From assembly GCF_019492185.1 (NCBI RefSeq), contig NZ_JAICCF010000003.1:1054001-1118000 (forward strand): a stretch of DNA of 64,000 bases, in the 5' to 3' direction. Source of the DNA: Chitinophaga rhizophila. GTDB taxonomy: Bacteria; Bacteroidota; Bacteroidia; Chitinophagales; Chitinophagaceae. Shown here one piece after another: positions 1 through 10,063 of this stretch; position 1 is the first letter of the stretch; every line of letters begins with the position of its first letter. The notes under the pieces are model-generated. The model saw only the letters and a list, made by a program, of their open reading frames with translations, was not told the origin of the DNA and ran no database searches. Both the position numbers and the translations under genes were made by a program.

Positions 1-8
1 GTGCAATA

Positions 9-239
9 ATGAAAGTCTTACGATACTTAAGCTACCCGTTTATATGGCTCATCAGGATCTATCAATGGGGGCTATCCCCACTGCTCGGTGCTAATAAATG
101 CCGCTATACCCCCACCTGCTCACAATACGGTGTGGAAGCCCTGCAAAAACATGGGCTGCTCAAAGGCGGTTACCTCACCATTAAACGGATATTGTCCTGC
201 AACCCCTGGGGTGGCCATGGACACGACCCCGTACCTTAA
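9..239 (+). CDS. yidD: YidD membrane protein insertion efficiency factor
   Basis: A 76-residue protein with the whole YidD signature: an amphipathic N-terminus with the WGLSPLLG stretch, then [11 protein letters not shown] (Cys31, Cys37) and the C-terminal [13 protein letters not shown] block (Cys64). The length is normal for the family. YidD is a small membrane-associated protein that helps YidC/Sec-dependent insertion of inner-membrane proteins. It is usually found with rpmH, rnpA and yidC, but only eight bases precede it here, so the upstream context cannot be judged. The ATG at position 9 fits the family N-terminus. The next gene starts 115 bases downstream and is unrelated. Confidence 0.93.
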   Translation: MKVLRYLSYPFIWLIRIYQWGLSPLLGANKCRYTPTCSQYGVEALQKHGLLKGGYLTIKRILSCNPWGGHGHDPVP

Positions 240-354
240 GCCGGAGATGCTCATCTATTAGGATAGATTCCAATGTTTTAACAGTTTATGTTTAATAGAT
301 TGACTAAATTTCACAGCAGAAGACTTTTCTCTGTAACAGATAACTGAATGACCT

Positions 355-2022
355 ATGCGTGAATTTTTTCGCAGAAAAAGAAGAATAGTGCTGGTATTAG
401 TCCTGCTGATAGGCGGTGGCATGAGTATCATGGCCTATAACGAGAAGGATAAATACTTCGAGATCGCCAAGAACCTCGACATATTCGCCGCTTTCTACCG
501 CGAACTGAACACCTACTACGTAGATGAACTGCCGCCGGAAAAAGTCATGCGTAAAGGCATCGACGCTATGCTGGAAGAAACTGACCCTTACACAGACTTC
601 ATCGCAGAAGAGAACCTCGACGAACTCAAATTCATGGCTACCGGTAAATATGGCGGCGTAGGCGTATCTGTCAATACAGACAGTGAAAGAACGGTCATCA
701 CCGATGTCTATGAAGGTGGCCCAATGGATAAAGCCGGTGTTAAACCCGGTGATATCATCCTCTCCCTCGACGGAAAAGATATCAAAGGGCTGGACCAGGA
801 AGATATCAGCCGCCTGCTGAAAGGCGCTCCAGGATCCTCCCTGGATATGGTTACCAAACACCCCATTACCGGCGATCAAAACAATAAAAAAATCATCCGT
901 GAAGAAATCAATGTCAAAGCTGTCAGCTTCTCAGGTATGACCAGCCAGGATATCGGTTACATCAGGATGACCCAATTCACTGAAAACAGTGGTGAACGTG
1001 TACAGAGCGCCTTTACAGAACTAAAAAAACAATACCCGGGCATGAAAGGCCTCATCCTTGACCTCAGAGGTAACCCAGGTGGGTTACTCGACGAAGCAGT
1101 GATCGTAGCCAACATCTTCGTGGATAAGAATAAAACCATTGTCAGCACAAAAGGAAAGGTAAAAAGCTGGGACCGGGAATATAAAACTGAATCGCCCGCT
1201 GTAGATGCACACATGCCGCTGGTAGTACTGACCAACCGCTCCTCAGCCTCCGCCTCCGAAATTGTTGCAGGCGCTATTCAGGACCTCGACAGGGGCGTTA
1301 TTATCGGACAGCGCTCCTTTGGTAAAGGACTGGTGCAAACGACCCGCCCGCTGCCTTATAATGCAAAACTTAAGGTAACTACCGCCAAATACTATACTCC
1401 CAGCGGACGCTGTATCCAGGCGATCGACTATTCCCACAGAAACAGCGATGGCGAGGTAGAACTAACAGCCGATTCACTGCGTAAGTCATTCAATACCGTT
1501 GCCGGCCGTAAAGTAAGAGACGGCGGCGGTATAGAACCGGATAATGCCGTAGATCCGACCCTGCTTAGCCAGGTAGCCATTACCCTGCTGCGTAAACAGT
1601 ATATCTTTGACTTTGCCACTCAGTACTATTACAGCCATCCTAAAATTGCTGCTGCCAGTACCTTTGCCCTCAGTGAAGAAGATTTCGCCGACTTTATCAA
1701 ATATCTCGATGGCAGAAACTATAATTATAAAACCCGTAGCGAGGAAGCACTGGAAACATTCCAGGCTACTGCCAGAAAAGAAAAATATTATGATGCTGTA
1801 GCAAAAGAGTTTGAAGCACTGCAGGTAAAGATGAAACATGACAAGAAGCAGGATCTGCTGAAGAATAAAACAGAGATCAAACGCCTGCTGGAAGAAGAGA
1901 TTGCCAGCCGCTACTATATGCAGCGTGGCCGTATCGAAAAGTCGCTCTCCAGCGATAATGAGGTAACAACTGCCATTGCTGTACTGCATTCACCGGAACG
2001 TTATCAGCAGCTGCTGAAATAA
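355..2022 (+). CDS. S41 family C-terminal processing peptidase (CtpA/Tsp type)
   Basis: A 555-residue periplasmic serine protease that cuts near the C-termini of its substrates. Residues about 11-27 form an N-terminal membrane anchor or uncleaved signal. A PDZ domain lies at about 98-175 (GGPMDKAGVKPGDIILSLDG). The S41 domain at about 195-380 carries LDLRGNPGG and the NRSSASASEI block. Ser299 and Lys324 (in GQRSFGKG) are 25 residues apart, the spacing of the Ser/Lys dyad in Tsp and D1 protease, so the enzyme looks active. The C-terminal 150 residues are charged and probably helical, as in Bacteroidota members. It stands alone and is followed by a strong terminator. Which protein it processes cannot be read from the context. 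Confidence 0.93.
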   Translation: MREFFRRKRRIVLVLVLLIGGGMSIMAYNEKDKYFEIAKNLDIFAAFYRELNTYYVDELPPEKVMRKGIDAMLEETDPYTDFIAEENLDELKFMATGKYGGVGVSVNTDSERTVITDVYEGGPMDKAGVKPGDIILSLDGKDIKGLDQEDISRLLKGAPGSSLDMVTKHPITGDQNNKKIIREEINVKAVSFSGMTSQDIGYIRMTQFTENSGERVQSAFTELKKQYPGMKGLILDLRGNPGGLLDEAVIVANIFVDKNKTIVSTKGKVKSWDREYKTESPAVDAHMPLVVLTNRSSASASEIVAGAIQDLDRGVIIGQRSFGKGLVQTTRPLPYNAKLKVTTAKYYTPSGRCIQAIDYSHRNSDGEVELTADSLRKSFNTVAGRKVRDGGGIEPDNAVDPTLLSQVAITLLRKQYIFDFATQYYYSHPKIAAASTFALSEEDFADFIKYLDGRNYNYKTRSEEALETFQATARKEKYYDAVAKEFEALQVKMKHDKKQDLLKNKTEIKRLLEEEIASRYYMQRGRIEKSLSSDNEVTTAIAVLHSPERYQQLLK

Positions 2023-2046
2023 TTATACTTAACTGACTATCATCAA

Positions 2047-2090
2047 GTCCATAGATGTGAGCGCCTGGCGAACGTCTATGGACTTTTTTT
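2047..2090 (+). terminator. Intrinsic terminator after the S41 peptidase gene
   Basis: GTCCATAGA at 2047-2055 pairs perfectly with TCTATGGAC at 2075-2083 and is followed by seven Ts. It separates the peptidase gene from the ECF sigma gene that follows. Confidence 0.85.
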
Positions 2091-2191
2091 ATGTCATACC
2101 CTTGCACAATAGCGGTATATTTAGTTAATTGAATGATAACATAACAAGCAGGTCATTATCAATAATTTTACGTCTTTCCGTCAAGAATGAG

Positions 2192-2866
2192 ATGTATGCT
2201 ATGCTACACATAGACGCCGCTGTATGGGAAGCCTGCCAGGCAGGAGATAAAGGAGCCTACGCTCAGATCTACAGGCTGTATTATCCCCGCTTGTATAACT
2301 ATGGCTGTAAGTTGACAGATAATGTTGTGCTGATTGAAGACAGCATTCAGGAAATCTTTGTGCGTTTCTGGATCAACCGTGAGCAGCTATCTGCTATACG
2401 GGAGTTCAGAAGCTATCTGTTTGTGTCCTTTCGTAACTATCTCTTCCGGCTATTATCCCAAAGCAGAGAGTTACACGCTGACCTGCCCGATGAAGAGCGA
2501 TATGTGTTTGCCCTTGAACTGTCTGCCGAGCAGCAACAGATGGCAAAAGAAGAAGAGTACCAGCAACATCATATGCTGAGGAGCGCACTTGAAAGTCTTA
2601 CCCCCAGACAAAAAGAAGCTATCTTCTTCCGCTTCTATGAAAACATGGAATATGACGAAATAGCCGCCATTCTCCAGATCTCTGTAAAAGCTACATATAA
2701 ACTAATGGCCCGCGCTATTGAAGTATTGCGTAATGCCTACCATACTATGCCGTTGGTAACAGCTATGATGACATTTGCTACACTGGTCGCTGCTTTAGGC
2801 AGTGTGCAATTGTCTGCCGCTATTACGGGCACAACGCTATTTCCACTACCTGAAAACTTTTTATAA
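2192..2866 (+). CDS. ECF RNA polymerase sigma-70 factor, SusCD-linked
   Basis: An ECF sigma factor of about 224 residues. The open frame reaches back to a TTG at 2129, but the ATG at 2192 (or the one at 2201) puts the N-terminus where the family begins, just before WEACQAGDKGAYAQIYRLYYPRL. Region 2 is seen in the segment ending DSIQEIFVRFWINREQL. Region 4 is the helix-turn-helix in LTPRQKEAIFFRFYENMEYDEIAAILQISVKATYKLM. A hydrophobic tail of about 40 residues follows region 4, which is common in SusCD-associated sigmas. The FecR gene follows after 65 bp, then SusC and SusD, so this is the sigma half of a TonB-dependent signalling switch that should turn on the downstream locus. The longer TTG form cannot be excluded. 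Confidence 0.9.
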   Translation: MYAMLHIDAAVWEACQAGDKGAYAQIYRLYYPRLYNYGCKLTDNVVLIEDSIQEIFVRFWINREQLSAIREFRSYLFVSFRNYLFRLLSQSRELHADLPDEERYVFALELSAEQQQMAKEEEYQQHHMLRSALESLTPRQKEAIFFRFYENMEYDEIAAILQISVKATYKLMARAIEVLRNAYHTMPLVTAMMTFATLVAALGSVQLSAAITGTTLFPLPENFL

Positions 2867-2931
2867 AAAAAGTTACCACTCCATGGGGTAAAATAAATAC
2901 CAGCTGGCTCCTATGATTGTAACAGGCAAAC

Positions 2932-3975
2932 ATGGAGCTACCTAAACACTACGACGACTACACAACAGACGATTTTATCAAAGACGACGCCTTCCTGCAT
3001 TGGGTTCATTATCCCGATCAGGCAAGTGACGAACTATGGCAAACATGGCTTGCCACTCATCCGTATAAGCGGCAGCAGGTAGAAGAAGCGCGTAACTTAA
3101 TTATACAGCTGCAATTCAAAGAGCAGCTGCCCGATGAATCGGCGATAGAAATGTCACTTGGCCGCAACCTGTTATTGCTTGAAGCTGCTGAAAGAACGAT
3201 AGTTCCGGTAGCCAAACCTCGTAGCATAAAGCGTCTGCTATGGTGGGCAGCCGCGGCTGCTGTAATTGCGGGTATAATCATCACTGCCGGTTACCTGTTA
3301 CGCCCGGCTCCGATCACGACTATACAAGCTTATGCCGCCGATGTAAGGACGGTATGGCTGCCCGATAGCTCAATAGTCAGACTAAACGCAGGTGCGGAGA
3401 TATCTTATCATTCAGACTGGCGGAGTGGTAGTCAACGAGAGGTATGGTTGAAAGGAGAAGCCTTCTTCGATATCAAACCTTCTTCAGCGGGTATTCATGC
3501 ACCTGAAGAATTTATTGTACACAGCGGCAACGTATTGATTGATGTATTAGGTACTTCATTTAATGTCAGAGAGAATAAGGTATTTACAACTGTTACCTTA
3601 AATACCGGTAAGATCAAACTACGTTTTAAAGATCTGCCGGAAACTCCTATGGTGTTAACTCCCGGAGATTTTGTCAAATATGATGTTACCGGAAATAAAA
3701 TTATCCGGAAGAAAGTAAATCCTGCATTATATGCCGTCTGGAAAGAAAATCATCAGCACCTGGAGAAAATAAAACTACAGGAAATAGCCAGTTACATAGA
3801 AGATACTTACAACTACCATGTGAAGATCAGCAGCAGGCAACTGGCACAGCAGGAACTGTCCGGAAGCCTGCGTGTAAAAGATGAAGCTTCTTTGCTGGAG
3901 ACATTAGCATTTGCATTAAGCCTGAAAATAGAAAAGGAAGCAGATACACTTTTCATACGATCCAGTAACCAATAA
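2932..3975 (+). CDS. FecR family anti-sigma factor
   Basis: A 347-residue inner-membrane anti-sigma/sensor protein. Residues 1-100 form the cytoplasmic sigma-binding part, which opens with the short HYDDYTTDDFIKDDAFLHWV motif. One membrane helix lies at about 102-123. The periplasmic FecR domain follows (VRTVWLPDSSIVRLNAGAEI, then REVWLKGEAFFDI), and the C-terminus is of DUF4974 type. In the family model the periplasmic domain senses the signalling domain of the partner SusC and releases the sigma factor. Gene order sigma-FecR-SusC (11 bp to SusC) fits this. Family membership is firm; the ligand is not known. Confidence 0.93.
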   Translation: MELPKHYDDYTTDDFIKDDAFLHWVHYPDQASDELWQTWLATHPYKRQQVEEARNLIIQLQFKEQLPDESAIEMSLGRNLLLLEAAERTIVPVAKPRSIKRLLWWAAAAAVIAGIIITAGYLLRPAPITTIQAYAADVRTVWLPDSSIVRLNAGAEISYHSDWRSGSQREVWLKGEAFFDIKPSSAGIHAPEEFIVHSGNVLIDVLGTSFNVRENKVFTTVTLNTGKIKLRFKDLPETPMVLTPGDFVKYDVTGNKIIRKKVNPALYAVWKENHQHLEKIKLQEIASYIEDTYNYHVKISSRQLAQQELSGSLRVKDEASLLETLAFALSLKIEKEADTLFIRSSNQ

Positions 3976-3986
3976 AAATATCAGAT

Positions 3987-6900
3987 ATGCTCGCAAATGT
4001 ACCTATTAAAAAGTTGGGCAGATGTACCTTGCTATACGCCTGCCTGATAGGGCCGCCTGCCTATGCGCAGGACCTGGCGCTCGCCAATGATGCTGTACAC
4101 GCCTCTTCCTCCGGACAAGGCCAGGTACAGACGCTGGGACAGATATTGCAGGATATAGAAAAGAAGCATGCTGTCAGTTTCCTTTGCAGATCTGAATTGC
4201 TGCAGATGAAGATTAATAAGGGCAGAGAAAGTTTCAGAGATAAGACTTTTGCCCGTATACTGCAATCGCTTATCAAACCATATGGTTTGGAGATGAAACA
4301 GATTACGCCACAACAATTCGCTATCTCTGCTGATGACATTAATACAGCGCCTGTATCTGCTGATGCAGCAACTGTATCAATCGGAGACATCAGGAATGTA
4401 TGGAGTGGTAATAGTACAGCCACTGGTAATACATGGAAAAGTATAGCGTTTGTACGTGTAACTGGTACTGTAAAGAGTGCCACAGGTGTACCATTGCCCG
4501 GTGTTACTATCATGGTCAAAGGCGCTGCTAACGGCACCGTTACTAATGCTGATGGCCGCTTTGAGATCAGTGTGCCAGGCAATGATGCTGTGCTTGTATT
4601 CTCTTACATCGGATACTTCCCTAAAGAAGTAACTGTTGACGGTCAGCAAACTATTGATGTAGTATTAAGTGAAGATTCCCGCCAGTTAAATCAGGTGGTA
4701 GTGGTAGGTTTTGGTACGCAAAAGAAAGTGAACCTTACAGGCGCTGTGAATATGATAGGGGAGAAGGAGCTGGAAGGAAGACCGGTTACTTCTATGTCCA
4801 ATGCCTTACAAGGCTTAATGCCTGGTCTGACGGTAGTAAGCAACAGTGGGTTCCCCGGCGATCCGAAAGCAACAATCAGGGTGCGTGGAATCGGTACTAC
4901 CAACAACTCAAATCCTTTTATACTGATTGATGGTGTGCCGGGTGATCTCAACTTTCTGAATCCGACAGATATTGAAAGCGTATCTGTATTGAAAGACGCT
5001 GCTTCCGCAGCTATATATGGGTCGCGCGCAGCAAATGGTGTGATACTTGTCACGACAAAAAAAGGCAAGCTGAATCAGGCTCCTACAGTTACTTACAACG
5101 GCTTCTATGGTATGCAGCGTCCTTATGCGCTGCCTAAGATGGTGGGCGCAGCAGAATATATGTCTATGCTGAATGAAGCACAGCGTAACGTAGGTTTGCC
5201 CGAAACATATACATCAGCTGATATTCAGAAAGCTATAGATGGCACTGACCCTGACTTCTTCGCAAATACAAACTGGCCTAAAACCCTGATTAAATCACAT
5301 ACGCCCTTACAGGAGCACAACCTGAGTCTGAACGGCGGGGCACAACATTTATCTTACTACCTGTCTTATGGCAGGATGGACCAGAAAGGCTTGGTAGTAG
5401 GAGATCAGTATAAAGCCCTGCGCAATAACCTGCGTGCTAGAGTAAATGCATTGACCTTGTTCAATGTACTTGATCTGGATGCCAACATCGGTTACATTGA
5501 CCGTACGCAGAATCAGCCGGCAGGTGGTACCGATGAAAACTCAGGACCTATTTATACCGCGCTGACGATGTCGCCGCTGAATCCTGTTAAATTCAGTAAC
5601 GGTACCTGGGGATATGGAGGCGGCTCGAGCAACCCTGTAGCCATTGCTACAGATGGCGGCTATAACAACTTCAAGTCGCAGGAACTGACAGGCAATGTCT
5701 CCGGAAAACTCCACCTGACGCCTAACCTGGATATCACCGGACAATACGGTACTAATATCATTAATCAGCGACGCGCTACCTTCAGTCGTAAAATAGATTA
5801 CTACTATCCTGATTCAGGAGAGTTCTGGTATACTAATGCTACCAGTAATAGTCTTGAGATGAGAGACTATACCAGCCGTATGAGCAATCTCTCGTTACTG
5901 CTTAATTATAGCCTCCAGGTACAGCACCATCATGTGAAATTATTGGGCGGTTACCAGCAGGAGACCTTCAGATATGAGTCCTTTGCTGCCAGCAAACAGA
6001 ACTTTGTAAGCGATGATGTACCTGTGTTCAATCTGGGCTCTGATAATCCTAATTCATCAGGAGATGGCTACCAGTACGCGTTACGCTCCTGGTTTGGTCG
6101 TATGAATTATGACTTCAAAGAAAAGTACTTACTGGAGTTCAACTTCCGCTATGATGGTTCGTCCCGGTATGCAAAAGATGAGCGGTATGGCATATTCCCA
6201 TCGGCTTCTGCCGGCTGGCGCTTTACACAGGAGAATTTCCTGAAAGAAAATACTGCTATGCGCTGGCTGAATGAAGGTAAGCTGAGGGTGTCTTACGGTA
6301 ACCTCGGTAACCAGTTTGGCGCAGACGGAACAGCTTATTCCGAATGGTACCCTTACCAGCAGGTGGTGACAGGGGTAGGTACTATGCCTATCGGTAATAT
6401 TCTTACCAGAGGCCTGGCGCAGACTAACCTGGCTAACCCGCTGTTGAGATGGGAGAAAGTAAATATGCTGAACATCGGTGTAGATCTCGCCTTCCTGAAT
6501 AACCGGCTGACAGTTAGTGCTGACTGGTTCAACAAGCGTACGATGGATATACAGCTGAAGGTGCCGCAACCAGACATCCTCGGACTGGAAGTACCTGATC
6601 AGAATGCAGGGAATGTTTCCAATAAGGGCTGGGAAGTGATCCTGGGCTGGAATGATCATATCAGCGACTTCTCTTACGGACTTACTGCGCAGTTATCAGA
6701 CGTAAGAAATAAAATAGAGAATCTGGGTGGTGCACCGCCGGTATTGGAAAACAGGATCCGTCAGGTAGGATATCCGATTGATGCGTTTTATGGTTACAGA
6801 ACGGATGGGCTGGCACAGGAAAGCGATTTCACTAAGGATCCTGCTACGGGAGCGCTTACGCCTAATTTCGCCATCTTCGATGCTGACCGTGGTAAAGTAG

Positions 6901-7469
6901 CGCCTGGCGACCTGAAATACAGAGATCTGAACAATGATGGTAAGATCACGGCAGATAAAGACCGGGAAGTAATAGGTAATGCTTTCCCTCGTTATACTTA
7001 CTCGCTGAGAGGTAATATGAGCTGGAAGAACTTTGACTTCTCTTTCTTCCTTCAGGGTGTTGGCAAGGGTAATGGCTACGTGGGAAGTATAGGCATACAT
7101 ACTTTCCAGGCCTACGGGTCTTACCCGCAGGAAGTACATAGAGACCACTGGACGCCAGAGAATCCGGATGCATGGTATCCTCGTTTTACTTTCCTTGATA
7201 CACGTAACACCACCGCCAGGCAGTCAGACTACTGGATGCAGAACGCTGCCTACCTGCGCCTCAAGAATATACAGCTGGGATATAACCTCTCAGCACCATG
7301 GCTTAGCAAAGCCAGGATACAGCGGGTAAGAGCGTACGTGTCTGCAGACAACCTGCTTACAAAAACCAACTTCTTCTATGCATACGATCCTGAGACAGTA
7401 TCTACCAGCGGAGGCGAGTATCCACAGGTAAAGACCGTCGTGTTTGGTATTAATGTCAACTTTAAATAA
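3987..7469 (+). CDS. SusC/RagA family TonB-linked outer-membrane transporter with STN signalling domain
   Basis: A 1160-residue outer-membrane receptor. It has a signal peptide of about 28 residues (cleavage near AYAQ). A secretin/TonB short N-terminal (STN) domain follows at about 55-105, and this marks it as a transducer that contacts a FecR anti-sigma. Next come a carboxypeptidase-like beta-sandwich at about 155-230 (GVPLPGVTIMVKGAANGT), the conserved VVVGFGTQKK segment, the plug (VRGIGTTNNSNPFILIDGVPG; AAIYGSRAANGVILVTTKKG) and the barrel, which ends FGINVNFK. It imports oligosaccharides or similar ligands in a complex with the SusD lipoprotein encoded 8 bp downstream. The substrate is not deducible from this protein alone; the downstream enzymes hint at a glycoside. 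Confidence 0.95.
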   Translation: MLANVPIKKLGRCTLLYACLIGPPAYAQDLALANDAVHASSSGQGQVQTLGQILQDIEKKHAVSFLCRSELLQMKINKGRESFRDKTFARILQSLIKPYGLEMKQITPQQFAISADDINTAPVSADAATVSIGDIRNVWSGNSTATGNTWKSIAFVRVTGTVKSATGVPLPGVTIMVKGAANGTVTNADGRFEISVPGNDAVLVFSYIGYFPKEVTVDGQQTIDVVLSEDSRQLNQVVVVGFGTQKKVNLTGAVNMIGEKELEGRPVTSMSNALQGLMPGLTVVSNSGFPGDPKATIRVRGIGTTNNSNPFILIDGVPGDLNFLNPTDIESVSVLKDAASAAIYGSRAANGVILVTTKKGKLNQAPTVTYNGFYGMQRPYALPKMVGAAEYMSMLNEAQRNVGLPETYTSADIQKAIDGTDPDFFANTNWPKTLIKSHTPLQEHNLSLNGGAQHLSYYLSYGRMDQKGLVVGDQYKALRNNLRARVNALTLFNVLDLDANIGYIDRTQNQPAGGTDENSGPIYTALTMSPLNPVKFSNGTWGYGGGSSNPVAIATDGGYNNFKSQELTGNVSGKLHLTPNLDITGQYGTNIINQRRATFSRKIDYYYPDSGEFWYTNATSNSLEMRDYTSRMSNLSLLLNYSLQVQHHHVKLLGGYQQETFRYESFAASKQNFVSDDVPVFNLGSDNPNSSGDGYQYALRSWFGRMNYDFKEKYLLEFNFRYDGSSRYAKDERYGIFPSASAGWRFTQENFLKENTAMRWLNEGKLRVSYGNLGNQFGADGTAYSEWYPYQQVVTGVGTMPIGNILTRGLAQTNLANPLLRWEKVNMLNIGVDLAFLNNRLTVSADWFNKRTMDIQLKVPQPDILGLEVPDQNAGNVSNKGWEVILGWNDHISDFSYGLTAQLSDVRNKIENLGGAPPVLENRIRQVGYPIDAFYGYRTDGLAQESDFTKDPATGALTPNFAIFDADRGKVAPGDLKYRDLNNDGKITADKDREVIGNAFPRYTYSLRGNMSWKNFDFSFFLQGVGKGNGYVGSIGIHTFQAYGSYPQEVHRDHWTPENPDAWYPRFTFLDTRNTTARQSDYWMQNAAYLRLKNIQLGYNLSAPWLSKARIQRVRAYVSADNLLTKTNFFYAYDPETVSTSGGEYPQVKTVVFGINVNFK

Positions 7470-7477
7470 TTACAGTA

Positions 7478-9151
7478 ATGCGTTGTAAATATATTGTATA
7501 CGGTATCCTGCTACTGGCGGTAACAATTGCCGGCTGTTCAAAGGATTTTCTCAACCGCTCTGCACTGGACGCTATTACCAGTGAGCAGTTCTGGAAAACA
7601 GAGCCCCAGTTGAAAATGGCTGTTAATGCCTGCTATGATTACCTGAAAGGTAAGAATGTGGTGGATATGGAGAACATGGGAGATAACACTATTTACCCAC
7701 CATTAAGCGACTATCAGAATATCTCTACCGGCAACTTTGATTTTACATTGAATACCCTGAATAACGAATGGGTCAACCAGTATAAGGGTATCCGCCGTTG
7801 TAATCACTTCCTGGAAAACTACCAGAAAGCAGAAGGTATTAGGGAGGCTACTTTAAAGCAGTATGCTGGTGAGGCGCGTTTTCTGAGAGCTTTTCTGTAT
7901 AGCTATCTTACATTCTTCTTCGGAGATGTACCGCTGGTTACTAATACCCTCAACATCGGCGACGAGCAGGTATATGGTCCGCGTACGCCAAGACTGGAAG
8001 TAGTTGATTTTATACTCCAGCAGCTGGATTCAGCCGCTGCCGAACTACCACTTAGTTATGGTGCTGCCGATCTGGGACGCATTACTAAAGGTGCAGCCCT
8101 GGGGTGGAAATCCCGCGTAGCATTGTTCTACGGCAGGTATGATGTGGCAGAAGCAGCCGCAAAAGCGGTAATGGATCTGAATGTATACCAGTTGTATGAT
8201 AATGGAAATACAGCCACCAGCTATAATGAGTTGTTCTCCCACAAAGGTAAGCTGGCTGCAGGCGCTAACAAAGAGACGATTCTTGCCCGTTTATACCTGT
8301 TGAATGTGTCAATGCACAATATGAGCCGTGAAGCACAGGTGCCGGATCAAACGTCCCGTTTTAATCCTACCAAATCGCTGATAGACGCTTATCTATGTAC
8401 CGACGGAAGACCTGTGGATAAGTCACCGCTGTATAATGAAGCTGCGCAGACAGCCTACGCCGATGTGTTTAAAAACAGGGACCCCCGTATGGTGCAAACC
8501 ATACTGGCTCCTGGCAGTACATGGGGCGGTAAGGATGACGGAGATGCAGACGCAAATCCAAGTGATATCTATAACCTGCCAAAGTTCAACTCTGATAAAA
8601 AAGGCAGCGTGACAGCTACTGGTTATTATTTTACCAAGTATGTTGAAGTATCTGCTGTGGCCACTTACAATAAAGATCCTAATGATATTCATATCATGCG
8701 TTATGCCGAAATATTGCTCAATTATGCAGAAGCCAGGGAGATGCAGGGTAAACTGACCCAGGCCGATCTGGATATGACGATTAATCTGCTCAGGGACCGT
8801 GTAGGTATGCACCATATTATTATGACAGAGCTGGCCAGCTGGGGTATGGACCTGCGGGAGGAGATCCGCAGGGAGAGAAGAGTGGAGCTGGCGCTGGAAG
8901 GGCAGCGTTACTTTGACCTGCTGCGCTGGAAGAAAGGCGCATTGCTGGCTGAAGATGTTAAAGGAATGAAGAAGTCATTCATACCTGATTATATGCAGCC
9001 GTATGTAGCAGGAGTAGCAGTGGATGCAAAAGGATATATGATCATCAATACTAACCGCCGTTTTGTAGATCCTAAAAACTATCTCTGGCCGGTGCCGTTG
9101 ACGCAGGTACAGCGTAACGTACAGTTAGGACAAAATCCTGGTTGGGAATAA
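7478..9151 (+). CDS. RagB/SusD family nutrient-binding outer-membrane lipoprotein
   Basis: A 557-residue lipoprotein with a lipobox ending at Cys20 (VTIAGC) followed by SKDFLN, a classic SusD start. The TPR-like N-terminal half includes the conserved ARFLRAFLYSYLTFFFGDVPLV. The C-terminal SusD-like region includes RRERRVELALEGQRYFDLLRWK and ends with VPLTQVQRNVQLGQNPGW. It acts as the surface lid that captures ligand for the SusC transporter encoded 8 bp upstream. The next enzyme gene follows after 16 bp, so these are probably co-transcribed. Confidence 0.95.
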   Translation: MRCKYIVYGILLLAVTIAGCSKDFLNRSALDAITSEQFWKTEPQLKMAVNACYDYLKGKNVVDMENMGDNTIYPPLSDYQNISTGNFDFTLNTLNNEWVNQYKGIRRCNHFLENYQKAEGIREATLKQYAGEARFLRAFLYSYLTFFFGDVPLVTNTLNIGDEQVYGPRTPRLEVVDFILQQLDSAAAELPLSYGAADLGRITKGAALGWKSRVALFYGRYDVAEAAAKAVMDLNVYQLYDNGNTATSYNELFSHKGKLAAGANKETILARLYLLNVSMHNMSREAQVPDQTSRFNPTKSLIDAYLCTDGRPVDKSPLYNEAAQTAYADVFKNRDPRMVQTILAPGSTWGGKDDGDADANPSDIYNLPKFNSDKKGSVTATGYYFTKYVEVSAVATYNKDPNDIHIMRYAEILLNYAEAREMQGKLTQADLDMTINLLRDRVGMHHIIMTELASWGMDLREEIRRERRVELALEGQRYFDLLRWKKGALLAEDVKGMKKSFIPDYMQPYVAGVAVDAKGYMIINTNRRFVDPKNYLWPVPLTQVQRNVQLGQNPGWE

Positions 9152-9167
9152 TTAAATCATGTGAAGT

Positions 9168-9974
9168 ATGAAATTATGGATAGCATGCGCCACTATGCTG
9201 GCATTCGCAGGATGCATGGGAGGCAGAACACTTAAGGGGCAGCGTGTCAAAACGCCGGATACCCTGCGGATATTAAGTTATAATATTCATCACGCCAATC
9301 CTCCTTCCCGCCCGGAATATATAGATCTGGATGCCATTGCTCGAGTTATTAATGAGCAGCGGCCCGATTTTGTAGCCCTGCAGGAAGTTGATGTGCGTAC
9401 AGGGCGTTCGGGTAAAGATGTTGATCAGGCGGCTGTATTGGCGCGCAAAACAGGAATGCACAGCTTTTTCGCAAAGGCAATTCCATATGATGGAGGAGAA
9501 TATGGGGTGGCAGTGCTATCCCGGTATCCGGTAAAGGAAGGGAGGGCTTATGCGCTTCCTTCCGTACCAGGCGTAAAGGCCGAGCAGCGGGCATTATGTA
9601 CGGTGGCAGTCACATTGCCTGACGGGCGTGAGGTGATGATGGCCAGTACCCATCTTGATGTTACTAGAAGCGATAGTAACCGGGTATTGCAGACAAGGGA
9701 AATCAGCCGCATTCTGGGGCAGGCAGGTATGCCGGTGATACTGGCAGGAGATATGAATGCGAAAGCAGGCAGCAGGGCGATAAGTATACTTGATAGCACT
9801 TTTACGCGTACCTGTACCGAGTGTCCTTTCACCATACCTGTAGATACGCCTAAAAGGGCTATTGATTTTATCATGTATGCGCCGGCATCAGTATTCCGGG
9901 TAATAGGTCACCAGGTAATTACAGAGCGTTACGCCTCTGATCATCTGCCCGTGCTGGCCACACTTGTATTTTAA
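9168..9974 (+). CDS. Endonuclease/exonuclease/phosphatase (EEP) family lipoprotein
   Basis: A 268-residue enzyme of the metal-dependent EEP fold. The N-terminus carries a lipobox (AFAGC, Cys16), so it is exported and probably lipid-anchored. The expected active-site residues are present: Asn39 (ILSYNIHH), Glu73 (VALQEVD), His162 (STHLDV), Asp195/Asn197 (AGDMNA), Asp233 and the terminal SDHLP (Asp258-His259). The family hydrolyses phosphodiester or phosphomonoester bonds in nucleic acids, phospholipids or inositol phosphates. An exported copy behind SusCD is more likely to act on an imported phosphorylated ligand than on DNA repair substrates (inference). It sits 16 bp after SusD and 89 bp before the oxidoreductase gene. 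Confidence 0.88.
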   Translation: MKLWIACATMLAFAGCMGGRTLKGQRVKTPDTLRILSYNIHHANPPSRPEYIDLDAIARVINEQRPDFVALQEVDVRTGRSGKDVDQAAVLARKTGMHSFFAKAIPYDGGEYGVAVLSRYPVKEGRAYALPSVPGVKAEQRALCTVAVTLPDGREVMMASTHLDVTRSDSNRVLQTREISRILGQAGMPVILAGDMNAKAGSRAISILDSTFTRTCTECPFTIPVDTPKRAIDFIMYAPASVFRVIGHQVITERYASDHLPVLATLVF

Positions 9975-10063
9975 GAGAAACGCAGGAAAATTATGATTTC
10001 CGGCTTTTTAATTATAAATTAAGCATCTCTTCACGTTATCTAAAAATTAAAATAAAGAACCGC

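Noticed and set aside
1486-1989. Long minus-strand open frame inside the S41 peptidase gene
   Set aside because: Shadow of the real gene on the opposite strand, with no protein-like features.
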